Assembly: GCA_026936105.1 (NCBI GenBank) | Contig: JAIXKI010000001.1 | Span: 86,985 to 150,984 of the forward strand | DNA length: 64,000 nucleotides | Reading direction: 5' to 3' | Source of the DNA: Chitinophagales bacterium | GTDB taxonomy: Bacteria; Bacteroidota; Bacteroidia; Chitinophagales; Chitinophagaceae | In this document: one piece after another, positions 28,765 through 36,423 of the stretch | Layout of the letters: each line of letters starts with the position of its first letter | Numbering within the stretch: the stretch's first letter is position 1 | Notes under the pieces: generated by a model | What the model was told of the DNA's origin: nothing | The model's input: only the letters and a program-made list of their open reading frames with translations | The model's database searches: none | Position numbers and translations under genes: made by a program

Positions 28765-28848
28765 AAAGAATACAGGTTAGAAGAAACTTTCTCATATAAA
28801 TAGTGAATATGATTTTGCTCAACATGAGTTCTCACTTTTAAATACTGC

Positions 28849-28856
28849 TATATTTG
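28849..28856 (+). promoter_or_regulatory. -7 element (TATATTTG) upstream of the thioesterase
   Basis: A perfect TAnnTTTG match 13 nt before the ATG at 28870. No -33 element at a standard spacing was recognised. Confidence 0.4.
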
Positions 28857-28869
28857 CGAAAATTTTGTA

Positions 28870-29382
28870 ATGGAAAGTAAAAATGCAGGGGAAAGCCTTA
28901 CTATAATGACAGAAATAGTACTGCCCAACGATACCAATACTTTCGCTAATTTAATGGGAGGACGGCTGATGTACTGGATGGATATTGCTGCAGCCATAGC
29001 TGCTCAGAAACATTGCAATGCAACGGCAGTGACTGCATCAGTTGATAATATTTCGTTTCAGAATCCGATCAAATTAGGTAATGCAGTACATATAGAAGCA
29101 AAAGTTTCAAGAGCTTTCAATACCTCTATGGAGATCTATCTGAAAGTATGGGGAGAAGACCTGGTGCAGAAATATAAATACAAAAGCAACGAGGCTTATT
29201 ACACTTTTGTGGCATTGGACCCGCTCGGTAAACCAAAACAGGTTCCTGATCTGATACCCGAAACTGAAGAAGAAAAGAGAATATTTGACGGCGCTTTAAG
29301 AAGAAGGCAATTGCGGCTTGTACTCGGAGGAAAACTAAAACCGGGGGATGCAACAGAATTGAAAGCATTGTTCTTTAAATAA
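28870..29382 (+). CDS. Hotdog-fold acyl-CoA thioesterase
   Basis: A 170-residue acyl-CoA hydrolase of the YciA/BFIT type. The signature NTFANLMGGRLMYWMD (23-38) holds the conserved Asn27 and catalytic Asp38, and a second strand reads AVTASVDNISFQNPIKLGN. These enzymes release free fatty acids from CoA esters. It is transcribed alone, convergent with the acyltransferase gene. Confidence 0.88.
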   Translation: MESKNAGESLTIMTEIVLPNDTNTFANLMGGRLMYWMDIAAAIAAQKHCNATAVTASVDNISFQNPIKLGNAVHIEAKVSRAFNTSMEIYLKVWGEDLVQKYKYKSNEAYYTFVALDPLGKPKQVPDLIPETEEEKRIFDGALRRRQLRLVLGGKLKPGDATELKALFFK

Positions 29383-29407
29383 CTGTCATATCTTCAAAAT
29401 AATTTCA

Positions 29408-30214
29408 TCAGCCCGGCTGCTTTGCTGTTATACGATGATGCTTGCCCATCATCATAAATTTCTTACTCTGGCCGATTGCATCCATCACCTGTTCCAATAT
29501 TACTTCGGAAGGAGCATCATAGTCAATTTGTAAAGGCTCTTTGAAAGTTACCGTAAGCAATGTCCCTTTCTTTTTGAATTTTAACCCTTTCTTATTAAAG
29601 GCCCGCCAGAACCCGCTGATGACGACCGGTATCACGACCGGTTTATTTTGTTTAATGATAAAAGCCGTTCCTTTTCGTCCGGGTGCAAATGGTTTGGTAG
29701 TGCCCTGAGGGAAAGTAATGATCCAGTTCTTTTCCAGCGCTCTCTGGATCTTTCTTGTATCGGAAGGATCCAGCGTCTTCCTTACTTCTTTGGAACCTTT
29801 GACCCAGGTTCTTTTTACTGTCAGCGCTCCCGCTAAAGTAAACAGGCGGCTGATCCAGCTTCCTTTCATGGTTTCTTCTGCTGCCACATAGTTCACACGG
29901 GTAAACGGGTTTAATAGATAATACGGGATTCCAAGGCGATCTTTTTTCCCCCACTTCACTGCAGAAAAAATATGGAGGAACGTAATAACATCTGCAAAAT
30001 AGGTTTGATGATTACTGACAAAAAGAACATTTTGCCCGGGCAGTTTTCTTAATTGCTCCGATCCTGATATCTTGAGTTTATTCACTATGGCTATACCCGG
30101 ATAAGACACAATGCCCACAATAAAATAAACTATCTTACGGACCAGGCTGAAGCTCTTCAGCCTTTCAGTAAAGGAACTCATCAGCAGATCAATTTTTGGC
30201 AAACGAATATTCAT
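29408..30214 (-). CDS. PlsC-like 1-acyl-glycerol-3-phosphate acyltransferase
   Basis: A 268-residue membrane-associated acyltransferase of phospholipid synthesis. A hydrophobic N-terminal segment (about 25-45) precedes the catalytic NHQTYFAD (68-75). The His-Asp spacing is H-X5-D rather than the usual H-X4-D. The phosphate-binding motif reads FPQGTT (168-173), where most family members have FPEGTR, so the Glu is Gln. The acyltransferase fold is clear, but the exact acceptor is uncertain. Downstream of rpsA on the same strand but separated by a terminator. Confidence 0.8.
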   Translation of the reverse strand: MNIRLPKIDLLMSSFTERLKSFSLVRKIVYFIVGIVSYPGIAIVNKLKISGSEQLRKLPGQNVLFVSNHQTYFADVITFLHIFSAVKWGKKDRLGIPYYLLNPFTRVNYVAAEETMKGSWISRLFTLAGALTVKRTWVKGSKEVRKTLDPSDTRKIQRALEKNWIITFPQGTTKPFAPGRKGTAFIIKQNKPVVIPVVISGFWRAFNKKGLKFKKKGTLLTVTFKEPLQIDYDAPSEVILEQVMDAIGQSKKFMMMGKHHRITAKQPG

Positions 30215-30274
30215 GTAATTTAAGGCAATAGGAACAATATCTCATTTATAAAATCTTTTTCAGTTCAGGGAATG

Positions 30275-30300
30275 AAAAAAGCCCTTATTAAAAGGGCTTC
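30275..30300 (-). terminator. Rho-independent terminator of rpsA
   Basis: AAGCCCTT (30279-30286) pairs with AAGGGCTT (30292-30299) around a 5-base loop. On the minus strand the hairpin is followed directly by TTTTTT, a classic intrinsic terminator 26 bp after the rpsA stop. Confidence 0.8.
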
Positions 30301-30325
30301 AAAAAAAATCAGGATCAACACCATA

Positions 30326-32251
30326 TTATTCCGGCTTAGCTTCTTCGTTGTTTTCGCCGCTTTCCATTTTCTTCTTCAGATCTGCCAGGATGCCCAGATC
30401 ACCAAGCGTTGCTTTCTCCACTTTACTCTGCATGCTTTTTACTGCTTTGCGAGTCTTCTCCGCTTCTGTACGGGCTTCTTTTTTCGCAGCATCTTTTTCA
30501 TCAACCTTGGTCTGTTCCCAAATACGGGTGTGTGAAAGAACGATCCTCTTTTCATTACGGTCAAACTCGATCACCATGAACTGGGCGGTCTCGTCAGCGC
30601 CGATACTCTTTCCATCTTCTTTGGTAAGATGGCGGTTGGGGGCAAAGCCTTCCAGTCCGTAAGGAAGTTGAACAATAGCGCCTTTATCATCTCTGCGGCT
30701 TACCGTCCCTTCATGAATGGAACCGATGGCAAAAGTCTCCTGTAATGTATTCCATGGATCTTCTTCCAGTTGTTTATGTCCCAGTTGAAGTTTGCGGTTT
30801 TCTTTATCAATACCGAGGATCACCACATCAATATTCTGACCTACCTTGGTATAATCACCGGGGTGATTGAATCGCTTCAACCAACTCAGATCGCTGATAT
30901 GGATCATACCGCCGATACCTGAAGTCAATTCTACAAACACACCATAATTGGTAATATTTTTCACCAATCCTGTATGACGGCTTCCAACAGGAAATCTTTC
31001 TTCAATATCACTCCATGGATCAGGAGTCAATTGCTTGATGGAAAGACTCATCTTCCTGTTTTCCTTATCCAGGGTTACGATCTTAGCTTCATGCTCATCA
31101 CCCAGCTTGAAGAATTCTTTTGCATTGATCGGTGTGTTTGCCCAGGTGATCTCTGATACGTGAACCAATCCTTCCACTCCCGGAAGTATTTCCAGGAACG
31201 CACCGTAATCTTCAATGTTGACCACTTTACCTTTTATTAGATTTCCTTCAGCAATGGTCTCAGGCAGCACATCCCATGGATGCGGGGTCAGTTGTTTCAA
31301 ACCCAGGCTGATCCTTCTTTTCTCGTCATCAAAATCCAATACCACCACATTGAGTTTCTGATCCAGCTTCAATACTTCTGAAGGATGGGAGATACGTCCC
31401 CAAGAAATATCTGTGATGTACAATAAACCGTCTAATCCGCCCAAATCCATGAAAGCACCGAAATCGGTAATATTCTTCACCGTTCCTTCCAGCACCTGTC
31501 CTTTTTCCAGCTTGCTCATGATCTCGGCACGCTGAGCTTCAATATCGCTTTCGATAAGCGCCTTATGAGATACCACGGCATTTTTGATGGCTTCATTGAT
31601 CTTCACCACCTTAAATTCCATGGTCTTTCCGACAAACTGATCATAATCTGTTACCGGCTTCACATCAATCTGAGAACCCGGAAGGAAAGTTTCCATTCCG
31701 AATACATCAACAATCAATCCGCCTTTGGTCTTTGAGGTCACAGTTCCCGTAACAACTTCTCCGGACTTATGCACTTCAACAATTTTTTCCCATGCTCGGG
31801 TGATCCTTGCCTGTTTACGGCTAAGATTCAAATGCCCTTCCCTATCCTCTTTTTCTATCACCAGCACTTCTACTTCATCTCCAATTTTCAGATCGGGTAA
31901 GTCCCGGAATTCATTCAATGATACCAGTCCGTCACTTTTAAAACCGATGTTGAGTACAACGTCGGTTTTGGTAAGACCCACAACGGTGCCATTGATCATT
32001 TCGCCATCATTGATTTGAACAAAAGTTTTTTCATAGATGTGGTCATAGTTTTCTTTTTCCGCCTGGTTGTAAACTGTTACGTTTCTTTTGTCCAGACTCC
32101 AGTCAAAATCGTCATGAGCGCTTACAAGCTCAGCAGGGGCTGCTTGCACGGGTTCATTTGTTGTCGCTGTAGTTGCCTCTTCCTGTGGTTCGGAACCGGC
32201 AGACTCCTGTGCATCAGCGTTTAAATTTTTAAAAATTAAATTATTCAACAT
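30326..32251 (-). CDS. rpsA: 30S ribosomal protein S1
   Basis: A 641-residue RNA-binding ribosomal protein that helps load mRNA. After an acidic, Ala/Thr/Glu-rich N-terminal extension (about 10-45) there are six S1 OB-fold repeats between about 80 and 580. Repeats 3-5 carry the typical GTVKNITDFGAFMDL, KGKVVNIEDYGAFLEI and TGLVKNITNYGVFVEL strands. A Lys/Glu-rich tail follows. The leader contains a promoter element (32288-32295) and a UUCG-capped hairpin just before the ATG. Confidence 0.96.
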   Translation of the reverse strand: MLNNLIFKNLNADAQESAGSEPQEEATTATTNEPVQAAPAELVSAHDDFDWSLDKRNVTVYNQAEKENYDHIYEKTFVQINDGEMINGTVVGLTKTDVVLNIGFKSDGLVSLNEFRDLPDLKIGDEVEVLVIEKEDREGHLNLSRKQARITRAWEKIVEVHKSGEVVTGTVTSKTKGGLIVDVFGMETFLPGSQIDVKPVTDYDQFVGKTMEFKVVKINEAIKNAVVSHKALIESDIEAQRAEIMSKLEKGQVLEGTVKNITDFGAFMDLGGLDGLLYITDISWGRISHPSEVLKLDQKLNVVVLDFDDEKRRISLGLKQLTPHPWDVLPETIAEGNLIKGKVVNIEDYGAFLEILPGVEGLVHVSEITWANTPINAKEFFKLGDEHEAKIVTLDKENRKMSLSIKQLTPDPWSDIEERFPVGSRHTGLVKNITNYGVFVELTSGIGGMIHISDLSWLKRFNHPGDYTKVGQNIDVVILGIDKENRKLQLGHKQLEEDPWNTLQETFAIGSIHEGTVSRRDDKGAIVQLPYGLEGFAPNRHLTKEDGKSIGADETAQFMVIEFDRNEKRIVLSHTRIWEQTKVDEKDAAKKEARTEAEKTRKAVKSMQSKVEKATLGDLGILADLKKKMESGENNEEAKPE

Positions 32252-32259
32252 GTTTTAAT

Positions 32260-32272
32260 AACCCGAAGGGTT
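32260..32272 (-). promoter_or_regulatory. UUCG-capped hairpin in the rpsA leader
   Basis: On the mRNA strand the sequence AACCCUUCGGGUU forms a short stem with a cUUCGg tetraloop ending 8 nt before the rpsA ATG, where a ribosome would bind. There is no T-run after it, so it is more likely a translational control element than a terminator. The regulatory role is inferred. Confidence 0.45.
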
Positions 32273-32287
32273 TAAAATTCGGGGCAG

Positions 32288-32295
32288 CAAAGATA
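32288..32295 (-). promoter_or_regulatory. -7 element (TATCTTTG) upstream of rpsA
   Basis: A perfect TAnnTTTG match on the minus strand about 36 nt before the rpsA ATG, followed by CTGCC as at the gcdH promoter. Confidence 0.5.
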
Positions 32296-32470
32296 GTATT
32301 TTAAAGCCGGAGTCATGAAAGGGAATCGGATTCTTTTTTGCAAATACCACGGGAGAAGGAGATCCTGAAATTGACTGTCAGACAGGCGCTTACAAACCCT
32401 TAACTCTATTTAAAGGCCAGGGATTTGCCAATACTTGGGCAGAGTTCTTTATATTCACCCAAAAAACTGA

Positions 32471-33433
32471 TTGTACCGGATTTTAAAACCCCTGGTTCGA
32501 CTTGCCATGATGATCTTTTGCCGGAAGATCATCATCAACCGGCCTGAAGCACTGAATGAAAAAGGTCCGCTGCTGCTTGCCTGCAATCATCCCAATTCAT
32601 TTCTCGATGCAGTCATCCTAAATACCCTGTTCAAACAACTTGTCTGGTCATTGGCAAGAGGTGATGCTTTTAAAAAACCGTTTTATTCCAAGACACTTAC
32701 CAGGTTAAAAATACTTCCGGTCTATCGCACCAGTGAAGGCGTGGAAAATCTTGGCATCAATTACGAAACTTTTAAAGAATGTGAAAAAATTTTTTATAAA
32801 AAAGGAATTGTCCTGATCTTCAGTGAAGGGAAATGCATCAATGAATGGCATCTTCGCCCGTTAAAAAAAGGAACGGCAAGACTGGCCGTAGGATGCTGGG
32901 AAGAAAATATTCCTTTAAAAGTTTTACCGGTAGGGATTAATTACAGTTCATTCAGAAGATTTGGTAAGAATATTTTTCTAAATTTTGGCACCCCGATCAC
33001 TCAAAATGATCTGGACTGGAATACTTCGGACGGTCAACGCCATCTGGCATTCAACTCAAACCTTAAAAGCCAGTTGCAGCAGATAGTCTTTGAGATAGAA
33101 AAAAATGATAAGGAAAAACAAAAAGAGTTGCTGGAGAAAAAACCTTCCTTCATAAAGAAAATTCTTTTGGCAATACCTGCTTTGGCCGGATGGTTGATTC
33201 ATGCCCCGCTGTATATTCCGGTAAAGAAATTCGTGATCCGAAAAACAAAAAACAATGATCACTTCGATTCTATTGTTATCGGGTTATTGCTTTTTACGTA
33301 TCCTGTTTATCTCCTGATAATAACGATCCTGCTCTTTATTATTCTGAAAAGTTATTGGATCTTTCTCCTGCTTTTGGCGTTTCCTTTTATGGCGTGGAGT
33401 TATGTGCAGGTGAAGGGGCAATTGGACAGATAA
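32471..33433 (+). CDS. Membrane lysophospholipid acyltransferase
   Basis: A 320-residue PlsC-superfamily enzyme. The catalytic NHPNSFLDAV starts at Asn39, again with H-X5-D spacing. IFSEGKCINEW supplies the phosphate-binding FxEG-type motif with its Glu intact. Two hydrophobic helices lie near the C-terminus (about 270-312), anchoring it to the membrane. The start is a TTG at 32471, directly after a stop codon in the same frame. It belongs to a Bacteroidota-type glycerol acyltransferase branch, exact acceptor unknown. It is divergent from rpsA. Confidence 0.8.
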   Translation: MYRILKPLVRLAMMIFCRKIIINRPEALNEKGPLLLACNHPNSFLDAVILNTLFKQLVWSLARGDAFKKPFYSKTLTRLKILPVYRTSEGVENLGINYETFKECEKIFYKKGIVLIFSEGKCINEWHLRPLKKGTARLAVGCWEENIPLKVLPVGINYSSFRRFGKNIFLNFGTPITQNDLDWNTSDGQRHLAFNSNLKSQLQQIVFEIEKNDKEKQKELLEKKPSFIKKILLAIPALAGWLIHAPLYIPVKKFVIRKTKNNDHFDSIVIGLLLFTYPVYLLIITILLFIILKSYWIFLLLLAFPFMAWSYVQVKGQLDR

Positions 33434-33521
33434 CTTCTAAGGAAAAACCGCTTCTTAAGTGAAAACAACTTTCACCATAAAATCGTAATCAATCCTCATA
33501 CTTTAGACATAGAAATCATTT

Positions 33522-33799
33522 TTATCTTAGGCAACTTTTTTTACTAACACTTTGCTTCCTGTCTGAGGCTTTTGAGATACCCCTAAGATTCCCCAGTGCT
33601 ACCAGCATTAGTCCAAATGGTTTGCCTGATATTTTATCATCTTTTACTTTACCTGTATCCATTTCTAAAACAGGCAATGCTCTACCCACAATAGTCATCT
33701 TTTCTTTTAATGGCGAATCGAAGAAGGCAGAAACTGAAGAGTATATCCATGTTTATCCATAATATCGCCTATCACTGAAGAATAAAGCTGCCTTTGCAT
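33522..33799 (-). pseudogene. Frameshifted, truncated RraA-family gene remnant
   Basis: The minus frame from ATG 33799 reads MQRQLYSSVIGDIMDKHGY and then QFLPSSIRH followed by a stop. The +2 frame continues PLKEKMTIVGRALPVLEMD and then KPFGLMLVALGNL. Adding one base to the GG at 33712-33713 restores SIRPLKEKM and a continuous RraA-type N-terminal half. The family includes HMG/CHA aldolases and regulators, about 220 aa, so the C-terminal half is missing. The tail in another frame reads SQKPQTGSKVLVKKVA, possibly from a different gene. It is the last element of the glycan locus. Confidence 0.7.
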
Positions 33800-33878
33800 A
33801 ATGTAAAATATCTCATTCTCATTACTGTTTTTTCTCTACATATTTTAAAATTGTGATTGAACTTAGTGATATTCTCGT

Positions 33879-34967
33879 TTAAAATAAGTCTGCAATAGGA
33901 AGGCCAACAGGATGTTCTGTTTCGAATTTATACCCTAATATCTTTGCTATTGTCCCTGCAATCTGAGCATTGAAAAGTTCAGGACCATTTTCTACTTCTC
34001 CGGTTTTAATCATACCAGGAACTAAAACAGCCAGCCAGGTCTCATTCGTGTGATTCTCTGATGGGGGAACATCTGGTCCATGACCAACCCACCTTTCACC
34101 TAATCCCCTCCCATGATCAACTGCAATAAATAGAGCAGTTTTGTTCTTGTATTGAGGCAATTTCTGAATATATTCCCATAAATCCTGAATCATATTATCG
34201 AAGAAAAATATTTTATCAAGGTACTTTGGATAATTCCCATCATGTGCCATATCATCAGTCCAGGCAAAACCAATACTCAATACTTTGGGTTGGTGTTGGC
34301 GAACATATTCTTTAGCATGCAAATAGGTAATATAATCCGGTCTGGCTTGTTCTGTTGTATGATATTTTTTTTGAAGGCTGTTTAAAGTCTTTTGCAGGAA
34401 CGATAAATCTTCAGAATTGACATCGTCATATCCCGCATTTATAAAAAAAGTGCTTCTTTGTTTATTCAAAAAACCATTAGCTCTGTCCCATGAGGCAAAG
34501 GAAGCAACTTTGCCTTTAAATTTATTTTGTTTGTCTAAAAACTCAAAAACATTTGTGTTTTTATTATAAACCAGATCATTGGTTTTAAAGGACGTATCTA
34601 CATATCCGGTAAATATTTCTGCGTACCCGGGATAAGAATATCTTATTTTGTTACGAACAGAGAATCTACTCCCAAGGTTTCTGTTTCCATAAAGCCTGCC
34701 TTCTTTTGCAATTGTATTCCAAAGAAAGGGAAGTAACTTTTCACGCCTTTTGTTTAAATCATTATCCCAAAACTTCTCAATCAGTCTATCTGCGTCACTA
34801 TTTCCATATTTTTTACCGAACAGAAGCATGGAATCTGCTCCGTTGAATATCTCTTGCCACCGGCATCCATCTATCGTTATTAAAATAACGTTTTCTACCT
34901 TCGAATTTTCCTGACTGAGGCAACTAATACTTACAAAAAGCAAAGAAGAAAAGAATAAACTTCGCAT
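33879..34967 (-). CDS. Secreted alkaline-phosphatase-superfamily protein (phosphodiesterase/sulfatase-like)
   Basis: A 362-residue exported metalloenzyme. VILITIDGCRWQEIF (27-41) contains the first metal Asp33, and AVDHGRGLGERWVGHGPDV supplies the Asp-His pair of the alkaline phosphatase superfamily. The residue at the nucleophile position is not obvious. ATG 34967 (MRSLFFSS) is the probable native start, opening a signal peptide. A longer frame to 34991 uses an ATG supplied by the end of the IS4 element and codons from its target duplication. Before the insertion this gene would have followed the PVC-type gene by about 31 bp, so it belonged to the same operon. Confidence 0.82.
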   Translation of the reverse strand: MRSLFFSSLLFVSISCLSQENSKVENVILITIDGCRWQEIFNGADSMLLFGKKYGNSDADRLIEKFWDNDLNKRREKLLPFLWNTIAKEGRLYGNRNLGSRFSVRNKIRYSYPGYAEIFTGYVDTSFKTNDLVYNKNTNVFEFLDKQNKFKGKVASFASWDRANGFLNKQRSTFFINAGYDDVNSEDLSFLQKTLNSLQKKYHTTEQARPDYITYLHAKEYVRQHQPKVLSIGFAWTDDMAHDGNYPKYLDKIFFFDNMIQDLWEYIQKLPQYKNKTALFIAVDHGRGLGERWVGHGPDVPPSENHTNETWLAVLVPGMIKTGEVENGPELFNAQIAGTIAKILGYKFETEHPVGLPIADLF

Positions 34968-34979
34968 AAACAATAATAT

Positions 34980-34988
34980 ATTTAATTT
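34980..34988 (+). repeat. 9-bp target-site duplication, left copy
   Basis: ATTTAATTT, identical to 36405-36413 and immediately outside the left inverted repeat of the insertion sequence. Confidence 0.8.
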
Positions 34989-35009
34989 CATTATTGTCCG
35001 ACTAAAATC

Positions 35010-35050
35010 GGGTTAAAAAACCCTGTAATCCTTTACTGGTAAAGATTACA
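35010..35050 (-). terminator. Hairpins downstream of the transposase gene
   Basis: TGTAATCCTTTAC (35024-35036) pairs with GTAAAGATTACA (35039-35050) with a single bulge. A second small hairpin, GGGTT/AACCC, is at 35010-35023 with a run of T in its minus-strand loop. Both lie inside the left end and probably end transposase transcription. Confidence 0.5.
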
Positions 35051-35099
35051 AGGTTAAAATCACTGATGTCAAAATCAGGGGTAGTACCCCCACTCATTT

Positions 35100-36305
35100 T
35101 CATGTAGCAAAAAGGTCTGGCGTGTTATATGTTTTCCTCCATGCTTTATACGTGTCTTTGATAAATGCTAACAACTCAACATAGCTGGTAAGATGCAGCC
35201 GGATTACAGTTATCATATTACCAAATGATTTTTTTGTAGCCGCTTTCTTTCTGATAACGACCATCAGTAATTGCGCTATCAATACACAATACACCTGCAT
35301 CTTAATAGCATTCGTACTCTCCCCCCAGAAGTATCGCAGCGGAAAGTTTTGTTTTATCTGCTTAAACAACAACTCTATCATCCATCGGTTCTTATATATT
35401 GTTGCCACCTGAGTAGCCGGTAATGTAAAATTGTTGGAAACAAATACATATACCTTTCCTTCTTCCGTCTTAAAGGTGATACGCCTGAGTTTTAGCCTTT
35501 GTACCACAACTCCGCTTTGCTTTACTGCTACTGTTATCAGTTGCTCTTTGAGCACTCCTTTCACATTCTTCTTTCTGGTTCTGTCAACTAATACTTTGGT
35601 TACATGATAGTCTGCATTATCCTTCATTCGGGTCACAAACCATACTTTCTGTGCAGACCATTTGGCAAACTGTTGATATACCGTGTATGCTTTATCAAAT
35701 ACCAGCCAACTGTTAGTTTGTAGTTTCAATTGATAGAGAAACCTACGGTCATGCTCTCTGGCTGCTGTCATGCGTACAAATTCTGTAACTCCGCTAAATG
35801 CATCCATCAGGGCATGTACTTTAATGCCCCCTTTCTTCTTGCTCCCATCCAGTCGGTTCCTGCCCACTCCCTGCAATAGATCGCTGAACAACCGGATGGT
35901 CGTACTATCAATGATTTTTAGATTGCGAATACTTAATCCCTTTAATCGGCTGTCCGAGATAAAACTATGATATTGCTTTAGCAATCCATAGTATATCGTT
36001 TCAAAAACCAAATAGCTTCTTTTGGTATTAGCATCCGATAAAGTACTTCTTGCCGGAGCTTTATCAAAGCCCAAATGAATCAGCTTTCCCTCACAGGCCA
36101 GAAGACCTTCACACATCTCCCTAAGCCCGTTACAGTAACTTAATACGCCATAAAGAAGACTTGTCAAATGTACTCGCAGGGGCAATCGCTTATAATACCG
36201 ATTTGCATTATGCTTTTTGTTAGCATTACTTATCAAAGAACTAGGTATTACCTCTAATATTTGTGATAATACCGGCTGTCCGACAAACTTTTTATCTTCG
36301 CTCAT
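35100..36305 (-). CDS. IS4-family transposase (DDE)
   Basis: A 401-residue transposase. The N-terminal DUF4372 DNA-binding domain covers about 5-95. The catalytic acids are Asp133 in IIDSTTIRLF, Asp204 in LVFDKAYTVY and Glu311. The IS4 family Y-(2)R-(3)E-(6)K signature is exact: Tyr304, Arg307, Glu311 and Lys318. The frame is intact and the ends and target duplication are present, so the element is probably functional. Confidence 0.95.
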   Translation of the reverse strand: MSEDKKFVGQPVLSQILEVIPSSLISNANKKHNANRYYKRLPLRVHLTSLLYGVLSYCNGLREMCEGLLACEGKLIHLGFDKAPARSTLSDANTKRSYLVFETIYYGLLKQYHSFISDSRLKGLSIRNLKIIDSTTIRLFSDLLQGVGRNRLDGSKKKGGIKVHALMDAFSGVTEFVRMTAAREHDRRFLYQLKLQTNSWLVFDKAYTVYQQFAKWSAQKVWFVTRMKDNADYHVTKVLVDRTRKKNVKGVLKEQLITVAVKQSGVVVQRLKLRRITFKTEEGKVYVFVSNNFTLPATQVATIYKNRWMIELLFKQIKQNFPLRYFWGESTNAIKMQVYCVLIAQLLMVVIRKKAATKKSFGNMITVIRLHLTSYVELLAFIKDTYKAWRKTYNTPDLFAT

Positions 36306-36346
36306 TAGTTAGCTTTTTTGTTTTGCAACTCAAACCTAACTATTCG

Positions 36347-36364
36347 GCGGTTCTTCGGAACCGC
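36347..36364 (+). terminator. UUCG-capped hairpin at the right end of the IS
   Basis: GCGGTTC (36347-36353), loop TTCG, GAACCGC (36358-36364), followed on the plus strand by TTTTTATC: a strong intrinsic terminator for plus-strand RNA. In the minus direction it lies 40-60 nt before the transposase start and could fold in read-through RNA from the upstream operon. Confidence 0.65.
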
Positions 36365-36404
36365 TTTTTATCTTCTATTCACTAATTTTAGTCGGACAAT
36401 AGTG

Positions 36405-36413
36405 ATTTAATTT
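36405..36413 (+). repeat. 9-bp target-site duplication, right copy
   Basis: ATTTAATTT, matching 34980-34988. Confidence 0.8.
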
Positions 36414-36423
36414 AGACTTAGAT

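Larger units (their letters stand above)
34989..36404 (-). mobile_element. Complete IS4-family insertion sequence, 1416 bp
   Basis: The ends are 20-bp inverted repeats, CATTATTGTCCGACTAAAAT at 34989-35008 and its complement at 36385-36404, with one mismatch at the third position. The flanking 9-bp direct repeats ATTTAATTT (34980-34988 and 36405-36413) are identical, which means a recent and clean transposition. It carries one intact DDE transposase, a hairpin-type terminator downstream of it and a UUCG-capped hairpin upstream. It lies 11 bp after the stop codon of the PVC-type dehydrogenase gene. Confidence 0.93.

Noticed and set aside
30348..30662. Open frame antisense to rpsA
   Set aside because: Mirror of rpsA codon structure; the S1 repeats on the minus strand explain the sequence.
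33434..33521. Possible terminator GTGAAA/TTTCAC after the acyltransferase
   Set aside because: Short AT-rich stem with no T-run on the plus strand.
35076..35098. GGGGTAGTACCCC near-palindrome at the left end of the IS
   Set aside because: Stem with almost no loop; too short to call a separate element and already within IS end structure.
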